A stretch of DNA of 64,000 nt, taken from assembly GCF_016865485.1 (NCBI RefSeq), contig NZ_AP024452.1, forward strand, positions 6,098,501 through 6,162,500. The letters are read 5' to 3'. This DNA is from Luteitalea sp. TBR-22. Its GTDB lineage: Bacteria > Acidobacteriota > Vicinamibacteria > Vicinamibacterales > Vicinamibacteraceae. Position 1 is the first letter of the stretch; each line of letters begins with the position of its first letter. Both the position numbers and the translations under genes were made by a program. Positions 1 through 7,868 of the stretch are shown piece by piece. The notes beneath the pieces were generated by a model. The model was not told where the DNA came from. It was given only the letters and a program-made list of their open reading frames with translations, and ran no database searches.

Positions 1-372
1 GAGCACGCGCCCCCGACCGACCACCGCCGCCACGCGCTCGGCGCTCGACACGCCGTTCTGCAGCGTCACCACCAGCGTGTGCTCGCCGATCAGCGGCGGC
101 AGGAGCGGCAACGCCGTGTCGTCGTCGTACGTCTTCACCGCGTACAGCACGACGTCGACCGGCCCGAGGTCGCGCGGATCCGCGCTGGCGCGCGGCCTGA
201 CCACGAGATCTCCGAGCGGGCTCCAGACCCACAGGCCACGCGCCCGAATGGCATCGAGGTGCGCCCCTCGCGCCACCAGCGACACGTCGAAACCCGCCTG
301 CGCGAGCCGCGCCGCGTAGTACCCGCCGACCGCCCCGGCGCCAACCACCCCGAATCGCACGACCGCAGACAC
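1..372 (-). CDS. panE: 2-dehydropantoate 2-reductase (ketopantoate reductase), C-terminus cut by window edge
   Basis: The complement reads a protein opening with an NADP-binding Rossmann motif (V-V-G-A-G-A-V-G-G-Y-Y) followed by A-V-K-T-Y-D and L-Q-N-G-V, both typical of the PanE/ApbA family. The family reduces ketopantoate to pantoate with NADPH in pantothenate and CoA synthesis; homologues also act on other 2-oxo acids, so the substrate is not certain. About 124 of roughly 300 residues are visible and the catalytic C-terminal domain lies outside the window. I chose GTG at 372 because TACCAT lies 7 bases upstream (380-385 on the complement) and no ribosome binding site is seen, matching the leaderless pattern elsewhere. 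Confidence 0.85.
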   Translation of the reverse strand, partial: MSAVVRFGVVGAGAVGGYYAARLAQAGFDVSLVARGAHLDAIRARGLWVWSPLGDLVVRPRASADPRDLGPVDVVLYAVKTYDDDTALPLLPPLIGEHTLVVTLQNGVSSAERVAAVVGRGRVL

Positions 373-379
373 GCCACGG

Positions 380-385
380 ATGGTA
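380..385 (-). promoter_or_regulatory. TANNNT -10 box of panE
   Basis: TACCAT on the complement, 7 bases before the GTG of panE, with no Shine-Dalgarno. It fits a leaderless transcript. Confidence 0.45.
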
Positions 386-392
386 ACGCTTA

Positions 393-434
393 ACGTTTGA
401 CGTTTGACGTTTGACGTTTGACGTTTGACGTTTC
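393..434. repeat. Tandem 7-bp repeat, unit ACGTTTG
   Basis: Five perfect ACGTTTG units (393-427) and a sixth ending in C (428-434) lie between panE and the divergent amine oxidase. It is one of several intergenic tandem-repeat families in this window. No other feature is seen in 435-561. Confidence 0.9.
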
Positions 435-561
435 ACGGCGCACGGCCGCCTGGCGGCCGACGTCTGCACGCCCGGCGCGCCGCCCTCCCGATCCCGCGAA
501 CCGCGATCCGCTCGGCGCTCGTCCCCGTTCGCGCCGGCGCCGGCCGACGTTGTCACCTTCG

Positions 562-2037
562 ATGCGATCCCTGTACGCGCGGCTGCACGACCGCTTCTCA
601 CCGGACCGACGCGACGGGCTCACCCGCCGCCAGATGCTCCTGACCTCGCTCTCGGCTGGCGCCGGCCTGCTCCTGAGCAGTCGCGGCTTCGCGCAGGGCG
701 CCTCGCGCGGCCGCGTCATCGTCGTCGGCGCGGGCTTCTCCGGCCTCGCGGCGGCGTACGAACTCGCCAGCGCGGGCGTGGACGTGCAGGTCGTCGAGGC
801 GCGCGGACGCATCGGCGGCCGAGTGCTGTCGTTCCGTGACTTCGTGCCCGGCAAGGTGGTGGAAGGCGGCGCCGAGCTGATTGGCACCAATCACGTGCTG
901 TGGCAGGCCTACGCGCAGCAGTTCGGACTCGCGATGGCGCCCCTGCAGGAGGCCGACACCGCGCTGCCGGTCGTCATCGACGGCACGTCGCTCACCGCCG
1001 CGCAGGCCAAGGCGCTGTTCGACGAGATGGACGCCGCCTTCGCCACCATGAACGGCGACGCGCGGAAGGTGGACGCCGACCGCCCCTGGTTGGCCGACGA
1101 CGCGGTGGCGCTCGACCTGAAGACGGTGGCCGACTGGATCGAGGGCCTGTCCTGCTCCGACCTGTGTCGGCGGGCCATCGACGCCATGCTCACGGCCGAC
1201 AACGGCGTGCGCACGGAGTGGCAGAGCTATCTCGGGCACCTCGCGATGGTGAAGGGCGGCGGCGTCGAGGCGTTCTGGACCGACTCGGAGACCCATCGCT
1301 GCGCGCAGGGCAACCAGTCACTCGCCGACAAGCTCGCCGACCGCATCGGTCGCGCCCGCATCACGCTGAAGATGCCCGCCACCCACGTCACACGCACGTC
1401 GGCGGGCGTCACGGTGCGGCTCGCCGATGGCCGGGCCCTCGAGGGCGATCACGTGGTGGTGGCGGTGCCGCCCGGCACCTGGAACCGGATCGCCTTCGAC
1501 CCGGCGCTGCCCGCGCACATCCACCCGCAGGTCGGCGCGAACATCAAGTTCCTGATGCGGCTGAAGGGGCCGTTCTGGAAGCGGGCCGGGCTCTCCCCCA
1601 ACCTGCTGTCCACCGGTCCCGTGCAGATGACGTGGGAACAGACCGAGGGGCAGCCCGGCGCCGGCATCGGCATGAACGCGTTCTCGGGAGGTCCTGCCGC
1701 GGAGGAGTGCCGGTCGTGGCCGGCCGAGGAGCGCACGCGGCGCTACATGCAGGCGCTCTCGCCGATCTATCGGGGCCTGCCGGCCTCGATCGTGGCGACA
1801 CGCTTCATGGACTGGCCGGGCGACGCCTGGTCGAAGGGCGCGTACTCGTTCCCGGCCCCCGGGCAGGTGATGCGCGTCGGGGCGACGCTGTGGGATGGCC
1901 TCGACGGGCGGCTGCACTTCGCCGGCGAGCACTGCGCGTACGCGTTCACCGGCTACATGGAGGGCGCGCTGCACTCGGGCGTGCACGCCGCACGACGAAT
2001 CGCCGCGGACCTGGGCGTGGCTGCGCAGGTGGCCTGA
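562..2037 (+). CDS. Tat-exported flavin monoamine oxidase family protein
   Basis: This 491-residue protein starts with a Tat-type signal (T-R-R-Q-M-L-L near residues 21-27, then a hydrophobic stretch). It has the FAD-binding V-V-G-A-G-F-S-G-L-A-A motif near residue 50, the G-R-I-G-G-R-V motif of amine oxidases, and a C-terminal L-H-F-A-G-E-H with G-Y-M-E-G-A-L. The family oxidises amines or amino acids with FAD, releasing ammonia and hydrogen peroxide. Twin-arginine export suggests it is folded with FAD before reaching the periplasm. The frame stays open upstream to 418, but that part runs into a tandem repeat and is low-complexity, so ATG 562 is preferred. The substrate cannot be read from the sequence. 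Confidence 0.85.
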   Translation: MRSLYARLHDRFSPDRRDGLTRRQMLLTSLSAGAGLLLSSRGFAQGASRGRVIVVGAGFSGLAAAYELASAGVDVQVVEARGRIGGRVLSFRDFVPGKVVEGGAELIGTNHVLWQAYAQQFGLAMAPLQEADTALPVVIDGTSLTAAQAKALFDEMDAAFATMNGDARKVDADRPWLADDAVALDLKTVADWIEGLSCSDLCRRAIDAMLTADNGVRTEWQSYLGHLAMVKGGGVEAFWTDSETHRCAQGNQSLADKLADRIGRARITLKMPATHVTRTSAGVTVRLADGRALEGDHVVVAVPPGTWNRIAFDPALPAHIHPQVGANIKFLMRLKGPFWKRAGLSPNLLSTGPVQMTWEQTEGQPGAGIGMNAFSGGPAAEECRSWPAEERTRRYMQALSPIYRGLPASIVATRFMDWPGDAWSKGAYSFPAPGQVMRVGATLWDGLDGRLHFAGEHCAYAFTGYMEGALHSGVHAARRIAADLGVAAQVA

Positions 2038-2040
2038 GCT

Positions 2041-2171
2041 GGCAATTTGAAATTTGAAATTCGAAATTTTCGCGGCGCGGGCCTTCGGCCACGCGCCTCG
2101 GGAGTTCACGCGCGAGCGAAGGCCGCAAGGCCGAGCCGCCCTGAATTTCAACTTTCGAATTTCAAATTGCC
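2041..2171. repeat. AT-rich inverted repeat element between convergent genes
   Basis: Arms beginning GGCAATTTGAAATT lie at both ends in opposite orientation; the left arm carries one extra 7-bp TGAAATT unit. They enclose about 75 bp of GC-rich sequence with small hairpins. The AT-rich arms stand out against the GC-rich surroundings. The element separates two genes that end towards each other, so it may serve as a bidirectional terminator. Confidence 0.75.
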
Positions 2172-2175
2172 AGCG

Positions 2176-3108
2176 CTACGCGGGGGCCGTTTCCAGCAGG
2201 GCCTCGATCTCGTCGAGCGCCGGCACGCCGCCGATCGCGCCCGGCCGCGTGCAGCTGAGGCCCGCGGCGGCATTGGCAAAGCGCAGGACGTGCTCGGTGC
2301 GCCAGCCCTGAAGCGTGCCGTAGATGAAGCCGGCGCGGAACACGTCGCCGGCGCCCGTCGTGTCCACCGCGTGGACCTTGAAGCCCGGCGAGTGGATGAA
2401 GCGCGTGCCGTCGAGCGCCACCGCGCCCTCGGCGCCGATGGTGGCGCAGAGCAGCCCGTCGTGCGACTCGCGCAGTTGCCGCAGCGCCGACTCGAGGTCC
2501 TTCGCCCCGGTCAGCCCGGCCGGCACGTGCTCGGCGAAGATCGGCACGGTCACCGCCTTCACCAGGTCGATGGTCCGCGGCGTCAGGCGGTCGATGTCGC
2601 TGGTCACCACGAGCCCGGCGTCGCGCGCGATGGTCGCCGCGACGATCGCCGCCTCCTGATCGACGTCGTCGACGTGCAACAGGCGCGCCGACACGATGGC
2701 GCGCTCGGGGATCTCGTGGTCGCGCAGGTGCAGCATCTCGTCGCGGTCCCAGAGGATGATGCGCTCCCCCGAGACCTCGTCGACCATGATCACGGCGTAC
2801 TGGTTGCGCGCGTCCTTGATGATCGCGTCGGTGCAGTCGACGCTGTGGTGGGCCAGTTCGGCGCGGATGCGCCGGCCGTTGTCGTCGGTGCCGGTCGCCC
2901 CGATGTACTTGGCGCGGAGGCCGAAGCGGGCGCACGCGACCAGGGCGGTGGTCATCTGGCCGCCGCAACTGATGGTCTCGCGGCTGATCCGCATCTTGGC
3001 GAACGTGCCGCTCGCCTGCGGCACGGCCGGGAGGCGGTAGACGAAATCGACGGAGTTGGCCCCGAGGCCGACCACATCCCAGCGGGCGTCTGACGCAGAC
3101 GTAGGCAC
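2176..3108 (-). CDS. PfkB-family carbohydrate kinase
   Basis: This 310-residue ribokinase-like protein has the substrate-binding G-G-Q-M-T-T-A-L-V-A region (the family G-G motif) near residue 49 and the C-terminal signature D-T-T-G-A-G-D-V-F-R-A-G, whose second Asp is the catalytic base. PfkB proteins use ATP to phosphorylate sugars or nucleosides in the cytoplasm; the substrate here is unknown. A TTG at 3117 would add three residues, but GTG 3108 is preferred because TATACT (3117-3122, complement) lies 8 bases before it. The gene is convergent with the amine oxidase and not obviously in an operon. Confidence 0.9.
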   Translation of the reverse strand: MPTSASDARWDVVGLGANSVDFVYRLPAVPQASGTFAKMRISRETISCGGQMTTALVACARFGLRAKYIGATGTDDNGRRIRAELAHHSVDCTDAIIKDARNQYAVIMVDEVSGERIILWDRDEMLHLRDHEIPERAIVSARLLHVDDVDQEAAIVAATIARDAGLVVTSDIDRLTPRTIDLVKAVTVPIFAEHVPAGLTGAKDLESALRQLRESHDGLLCATIGAEGAVALDGTRFIHSPGFKVHAVDTTGAGDVFRAGFIYGTLQGWRTEHVLRFANAAAGLSCTRPGAIGGVPALDEIEALLETAPA

Positions 3109-3116
3109 GATCCCCA

Positions 3117-3122
3117 AGTATA
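3117..3122 (-). promoter_or_regulatory. TANNNT -10 box of the PfkB kinase
   Basis: TATACT on the complement, 8 bases before GTG 3108, with no ribosome binding site between. It is a candidate leaderless promoter. Confidence 0.5.
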
Positions 3123-3145
3123 CGCCCCGGGATGCGGGCCGGCCC

Positions 3146-5062
3146 TCAGCGCGTCCGGTCGATCAGGTGCCGGATCTTGCCGATCAGATCGCTCGGAGTG
3201 AACGGCTTGCGGAGCAGGTGGGCCGCGTCCACGGGGCGCTGCAGCAGCGCTTCCGAGTAGCCCGTCATGAGGAGCACCGGCAGCGACGGACGGCGCCGCG
3301 CGACCTCGGTCATCAGGTCGTCGCCGCTGCGTCCGGGCATGACCACGTCGGAGACGACCACGGCCAGGCTGGGGTGGTCGATGTACCGCAGCGCGCTGTC
3401 GACGTCCGGCGCCTCGAGCACCTTGTAGCCGTACTCGCGCAGCGCGCGGGCGGCCAGTTCCCGCACCAGCGCCTCGTCCTCGACCAGCAGGACCGTCTCG
3501 TGCCCGTGCGCGGCGTGGGTGGCCACAGAGGCGGAGGGCGCCGGCTCGCGCGGCGGCGGCGCCAGCGGCAGCCACACGTGGAACGTCGAGCCCTGCCCGA
3601 TGCTGCTCGAGCAGGCGATGTCGCCACCGGTCTGCGTGACGATGCCGTAGACCGTCGCAAGGCCGAGGCCGGTGCCTGCGTCGCCCTTGGTCGTGAAGAA
3701 CGGCTCGAAGATCCGCGAGCGCACTTCCTCGGACATGCCGATGCCCGTGTCCGACACGGTGAGCTCCACCGACTGCCGCGGGCCGCCCCCCTGCGCCGAG
3801 GCGTGCTCGGTCACGCGGGTGGCGATGCGCAGCGTGCCGCCGGACGGCATCGCGTCGCGGGCGTTCACGACGAGGTTGAGCAGCACCTGCTCCATCTGCC
3901 CGACGTCGGCCACCACCCACAGGAAGTCGTCGGCCAGGCTCGTGTCGAGCACGACGTCCTCACCGATGATGCGCCGCAGCATGCGGTTGAGGCCGCGGAT
4001 CAGGCCGTTGAGGTCCAGCGTCTCGACCTGCAGCACCTGCCGACGGCTGAACGCCAGGAGCTGCCGCGTCAGCTGGCTGGCGCGGCGAGCCGCGTTGTTG
4101 ATCTCCTCGAGCTCCGTGCCGCCCCGCTGCCGCATGCGCAGCAGTTCGCAGTACCCGAGGATGACCGTCAGCAGGTTGTTGAAGTCGTGTGCGACGCCGC
4201 CCGCGAGGCGGCCGATGCCCTCGAGCTTCTGCGACTGCAGCAACTGCGCGTGCAACTGGTCGTGCTCGGTGCGGTCGCGGACGATGATCGTGAAGAGCTG
4301 GTCGTCACCCGCGCCGGTGTGCGAGATGGATGCCTCGATCGGGAGCTCCTCGCCCGACGCGCGCACCGCCTTCAGGTCCGGCAGGGAGATGCGGCGCGCC
4401 GAACTGGCCGTCTCGGCGAAGTTGCGCATCAGCGCCGCATGCTCCTGGCGCACCGCCTCGGGCACGAACCGGTCGATCGGCTGCCCGATCACCTCGCGGC
4501 TCTCCACCCCGAACATCCGCTCGGCCGCCGGGTTGAAGAACACGATGCGGCGCGACGCGTCGGCGCTGATGATTGCGTCCATCGCCGAGTTGAGGATCCC
4601 GGCCAGCCGCGACTGGCTGGCGCGGCTCTGCTCCTGCGCCCGCAGTGCCTCGGTGAGTTCCACCGCCAGCGAAAGCACGCCGATGATCCGTCCGGTCTCG
4701 TCGCGCCTCGGCGTGGCAGTGACCTCGAAAGACCTGACGATGCCGTCCGACGGCAACTCGACTCGTCCCTGCTGGGAGGTGCCGGTCTCGATGGCCTCGC
4801 GCTTGATCGCCGTGAGCGTCGCCGCCACCAACGGCGGGTACACCTCGTCCTCGCGGCGCCCGATGATGTCGGCGCGCGAGCCACCGGGCTGGTCGAGCAC
4901 GGCCAGGTAGCGAAGGTCGAGATCCTGCTCGGCGGCGCTGATGCGGGCGGCCTGCAGCAGTTCGCCCCAGGCCGAGACGCTCGCCGTCTCACGAGCCGCA
5001 CGTTCAGGGGAGGGGTTGCCTGCCGCGGGCGCGGCGGTCGTGGACGTGGCGTGGTCGGGCAT
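3146..5062 (-). CDS. Hybrid sensor histidine kinase/response regulator with two PAS domains
   Basis: This 638-residue cytoplasmic protein has no membrane segment. Order: PAS-like domain (about 30-140), a second PAS (about 155-270, with F-N-P-A-A-E-R-M-F-G), a HisKA dimerisation domain with the H-box G-V-A-H-D-F-N-N-L-L (His about 291), a HATPase domain (N-box V-N-A-R-D-A-M, G-box D-T-G-I-G-M and G-T-G-L-G-L), and a C-terminal receiver with S-D-V-V-M-P-G and L-R-K-P-F. It should autophosphorylate on the His and pass phosphate to its own receiver Asp (about 570). Any output partner is unknown. The frame is open to 5131, but ATG 5062 lies 13 bases after the upstream stop and removes an overlap. 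It is the last gene of an operon with the carboxypeptidase and phosphatase. Confidence 0.92.
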   Translation of the reverse strand: MPDHATSTTAAPAAGNPSPERAARETASVSAWGELLQAARISAAEQDLDLRYLAVLDQPGGSRADIIGRREDEVYPPLVAATLTAIKREAIETGTSQQGRVELPSDGIVRSFEVTATPRRDETGRIIGVLSLAVELTEALRAQEQSRASQSRLAGILNSAMDAIISADASRRIVFFNPAAERMFGVESREVIGQPIDRFVPEAVRQEHAALMRNFAETASSARRISLPDLKAVRASGEELPIEASISHTGAGDDQLFTIIVRDRTEHDQLHAQLLQSQKLEGIGRLAGGVAHDFNNLLTVILGYCELLRMRQRGGTELEEINNAARRASQLTRQLLAFSRRQVLQVETLDLNGLIRGLNRMLRRIIGEDVVLDTSLADDFLWVVADVGQMEQVLLNLVVNARDAMPSGGTLRIATRVTEHASAQGGGPRQSVELTVSDTGIGMSEEVRSRIFEPFFTTKGDAGTGLGLATVYGIVTQTGGDIACSSSIGQGSTFHVWLPLAPPPREPAPSASVATHAAHGHETVLLVEDEALVRELAARALREYGYKVLEAPDVDSALRYIDHPSLAVVVSDVVMPGRSGDDLMTEVARRRPSLPVLLMTGYSEALLQRPVDAAHLLRKPFTPSDLIGKIRHLIDRTR

Positions 5063-5075
5063 CGGGTGCGGCCCC

Positions 5076-6455
5076 TCAGCGGAGCTCGACGACGCGCTCA
5101 AGCCTATACCGTCCGGGCGTGCTTGTGCCACGGAGGATCCAGAGCCGCGCCGGCGCCCCGATCTGGACCTTCGGGGTGGCCCCGGCAGCGGTGCCGGCCG
5201 GGATCGTCACCTCGGCTCCGGCCACCGCCGACGAGTACGCCGGGCTGACGAACGCCCCCGTGGCATCGATCGACTCGAGCGCCCCGTACACGCGCAGATC
5301 CCCGAGGTCGGCGATGCTGCCCTGCCACTGCAACGTGCGCCCGCCCGGCCCCTGTCGCACCACTCGTGAGCCGGCCAGGCCCACGTCGGCCAGGAACGGC
5401 GCCACGCCGGTGCCGGCCAGCACCGTGCCGCCTCGCACGATGGTGTGGAACAGGTTGCCGTCGTTCTCCGGCAGCCGCTCGTAGGTGTCCGGGTCGGCCT
5501 GCATCACCCGGCCGCTGGCAATCGCATCGAGCGCCGTGACGATGGCCACGAAGTTCATCTGCACCAGGGCGCGGTCGGGATCCGGGCCCGGCCAGGGGCC
5601 GGTCTCGATCAGCACGACACCCGTCCCCCACTTGGTGATGTTGTCGCCGAACGCCCTGACCTCGAACGCATCGTCGTAGCGGCCGATGCGGCCGGCGGCG
5701 AAGGGCTGGAGCGCCTCGACGATGACCGCGCAGGCGCGCTTGGTGAGTTGTCGGCGGGCGTCTTCCGAACGCGCCTCGTCGTAGGCCACTGCCAGCAGCG
5801 AGATGGCCGCAGGCTGCGGCGGCGTGCCGACCGACGTGCGCCAGTTCTGGTTGTGCAGGTTGAAGCCGATGACCGGCTCGACGCGATCGCGGAGTGCCTT
5901 GAGCAGCCGCCCCTCGGGCGTCTGCAGGTGCAGCGCGTCGCGGTTGATGTCGATGCCCTGCGCGTTGCGCCGCTGGTAGCGCTCGGCGCCGTCCGGGTTG
6001 AGCATCGGCACCACGTGCAGCGTGAGCGTATCGAGCAGGCGGGCGACGACCGGCTCCGAACGGTGCCGCACCAGCCAGTGACCGAGGTCGAAGAGGGCGG
6101 ACGTCGCCGTGGGCTCGTCGCCGTGCATCTGCGACCAGAGCAGGACGGCCTTCGAGCCGCGCCCTATCGTGAGGTGGTGGATGCGGCGCCCCTCCACCGA
6201 CTCACCGAGGACCTCGCTGGCGACCAGGCCACCGCTCTCGCGCACCAGGCGGGCGACCTGCGCCTCGACCAGGGCGTGCGTCACCAGCGGCGCCGGCGGC
6301 AAGGGGACGTGTTCCTCGGACCAGGCGCGCGCCAGCGCCTCGGGCGTCGGGGCCGCGAGGTCCTGCGACGCCGCGACGCACGAGGACGCCAGGGTGAGGC
6401 ACGCGAGCAGGGCGCCGCGGGCGAGCGCGGGAAGGCAGGCAGCAGGTCGTGGCAT
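5076..6455 (-). CDS. Secreted M14-family zinc carboxypeptidase
   Basis: This 459-residue protein has a signal peptide (hydrophobic run after R-G-A) ending near V-A-A-S. M14 signatures are intact: the zinc pair in H-G-D-E, N-P-D-G-A-E-R followed by D-I-N-R-D for the substrate carboxylate, the third zinc His in F-N-L-H-N-Q, and the catalytic Glu in L-I-E-T-G-P-W. Such enzymes remove C-terminal residues from peptides or cell-wall peptides outside the cytoplasm. The C-terminal third (from about residue 340) looks like an extra beta domain. The gene lies 24 bases after the phosphatase and 13 before the kinase on the same strand, so one transcript is likely. Confidence 0.9.
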   Translation of the reverse strand: MPRPAACLPALARGALLACLTLASSCVAASQDLAAPTPEALARAWSEEHVPLPPAPLVTHALVEAQVARLVRESGGLVASEVLGESVEGRRIHHLTIGRGSKAVLLWSQMHGDEPTATSALFDLGHWLVRHRSEPVVARLLDTLTLHVVPMLNPDGAERYQRRNAQGIDINRDALHLQTPEGRLLKALRDRVEPVIGFNLHNQNWRTSVGTPPQPAAISLLAVAYDEARSEDARRQLTKRACAVIVEALQPFAAGRIGRYDDAFEVRAFGDNITKWGTGVVLIETGPWPGPDPDRALVQMNFVAIVTALDAIASGRVMQADPDTYERLPENDGNLFHTIVRGGTVLAGTGVAPFLADVGLAGSRVVRQGPGGRTLQWQGSIADLGDLRVYGALESIDATGAFVSPAYSSAVAGAEVTIPAGTAAGATPKVQIGAPARLWILRGTSTPGRYRLERVVELR

Positions 6456-6479
6456 GGCAATGGCGACCGGCGGGCCCGG

Positions 6480-7796
6480 TCAGTAGGTGCCCGGCAGTTC
6501 CGGCTTGCGATCGATGAAGCGGCGCCGGCCGTTGCGGGCGCGCGTGATGTCGAAGGCGTCGAACAGCTGGCCGGTCACCGTGCGCGCCTCGAACTTCAGG
6601 GCCTGCGGCGTGACCGTGATCACCTGATACAGCTGCGCGTGCGCGCCGGTGCGGGTGGCCCACTCGCGGCCCTTGCCCACCTCGTACATCTTCGGCCCGC
6701 TCACCGACACGACGTAGACCGGACCGCCGTCCTCGCGCCGCGACGTGCCGTCGACGAGGTTCTCGCCGCGCCCGTACGTGTGGTCGTGCCCGGTGAGCAC
6801 GAGGTCGACGCCGTACTTGTCGAACAGGGGCTTCCAGGCCGCCCGGATTCGCGGATTGTCGCGATCGGCGGCCACCGAGAACACGGGGTGGTGGAAGGCG
6901 ACGATGGTCCAGCGCTGGCCGTGGTCCTTGAGCCGTGTCTCGAGCCAGGCCGCCTGCTCGTCGAGCCGCGACTCCTCGGTGGAGTTGAGCACGATGATGC
7001 GCGCGCCCTGGAAGTCGAACGAATACGTGGTCTCGGTCAGGCCCTCCGGCCCGTCCTCCGGCAGCGCGAACTGCGGCCGCCAGAGCGCGCTCAGCTGCCG
7101 CGGGTCGTCGCGGTTCAGCCGCCCGTACTCGTGGTTGCCGACCACCGGCACCTGCGGGATCATCCCGTTGATCCACCCGCCGGCGCCGAACCACTCACCC
7201 CACTGCTCGTCGCTCTCGCCGACGTTGACCAGGTCGCCCGCGTGCAGCACGAACCGGGCGCGCGGCGCGTCGACGAACGCCGATCGGATGGCCCGTGACC
7301 ACAGCGAGCGGATGTCGTTCTGGGCGTCACCGAGGTAGATGAACGAGAACGAGGCCGGCTCGAGCGACGCGGTGCGGAAGTGGAACCATTCGCTCCAGGT
7401 CGCGCCATCGCCCACCCGGTACGCATACAACGTGTTCGGGCGCAGCGCCGTGAAACGCGCCTCGTGGTAGTAGGCCGTCGTCGCGCCGGCAATGGGGACC
7501 GCGGTGGTCCGTGCAGGCGACCGGCGCGCCAGCGCGCCGAAACCGGGACTGGCGCTGGCCTCGGCAATCTCGGCAAACGCCTCGTCGACGAGCGCATCGG
7601 TGCGCCACGTCACCGCCTGCGTGCGCGCGGGGTCGTCGCGCCAGGTGAGCACCACCCGCGAGGGTCGTCGCCCGGGATCGGCGTCGGGAATCGCCGTCGG
7701 CGACTGCGCAGGCAGCAGGGCAGACGCCAACGCGAGCGCGATCGCACCCAGCAGCCCCAACCGTCGGGCCGAGATGACCTGTGAAGATTCCGTCAA
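6480..7796 (-). CDS. Secreted purple acid phosphatase-like metallophosphoesterase
   Basis: This 438-residue protein has a signal peptide, a fibronectin-like N-terminal domain (about 45-145, with V-V-L-T-W and A-Y-R-V-G-D) as in purple acid phosphatases, then a metallophosphoesterase core. Metal motifs appear in order: G-D-A-Q-N-D, G-D-L-V-N-V-G, G-N-H-E-Y-G, F-H-H-P-V-F-S and G-H-D-H-T-Y-G-R. It should hydrolyse phosphate esters outside the cytoplasm with a dinuclear metal site. The start used is a TTG at 7796; no good ATG lies nearby, so the exact N-terminus is uncertain. It is the first gene of the operon with the M14 peptidase and the hybrid kinase. Confidence 0.9.
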   Translation of the reverse strand: MTESSQVISARRLGLLGAIALALASALLPAQSPTAIPDADPGRRPSRVVLTWRDDPARTQAVTWRTDALVDEAFAEIAEASASPGFGALARRSPARTTAVPIAGATTAYYHEARFTALRPNTLYAYRVGDGATWSEWFHFRTASLEPASFSFIYLGDAQNDIRSLWSRAIRSAFVDAPRARFVLHAGDLVNVGESDEQWGEWFGAGGWINGMIPQVPVVGNHEYGRLNRDDPRQLSALWRPQFALPEDGPEGLTETTYSFDFQGARIIVLNSTEESRLDEQAAWLETRLKDHGQRWTIVAFHHPVFSVAADRDNPRIRAAWKPLFDKYGVDLVLTGHDHTYGRGENLVDGTSRREDGGPVYVVSVSGPKMYEVGKGREWATRTGAHAQLYQVITVTPQALKFEARTVTGQLFDAFDITRARNGRRRFIDRKPELPGTY

Positions 7797-7868
7797 ACGT
7801 GATGGCGCGGCGCGAGAAATCGCACCAACGGGCGCATGCTAGCACGGAGCCTGCCCAGGGACATGACC

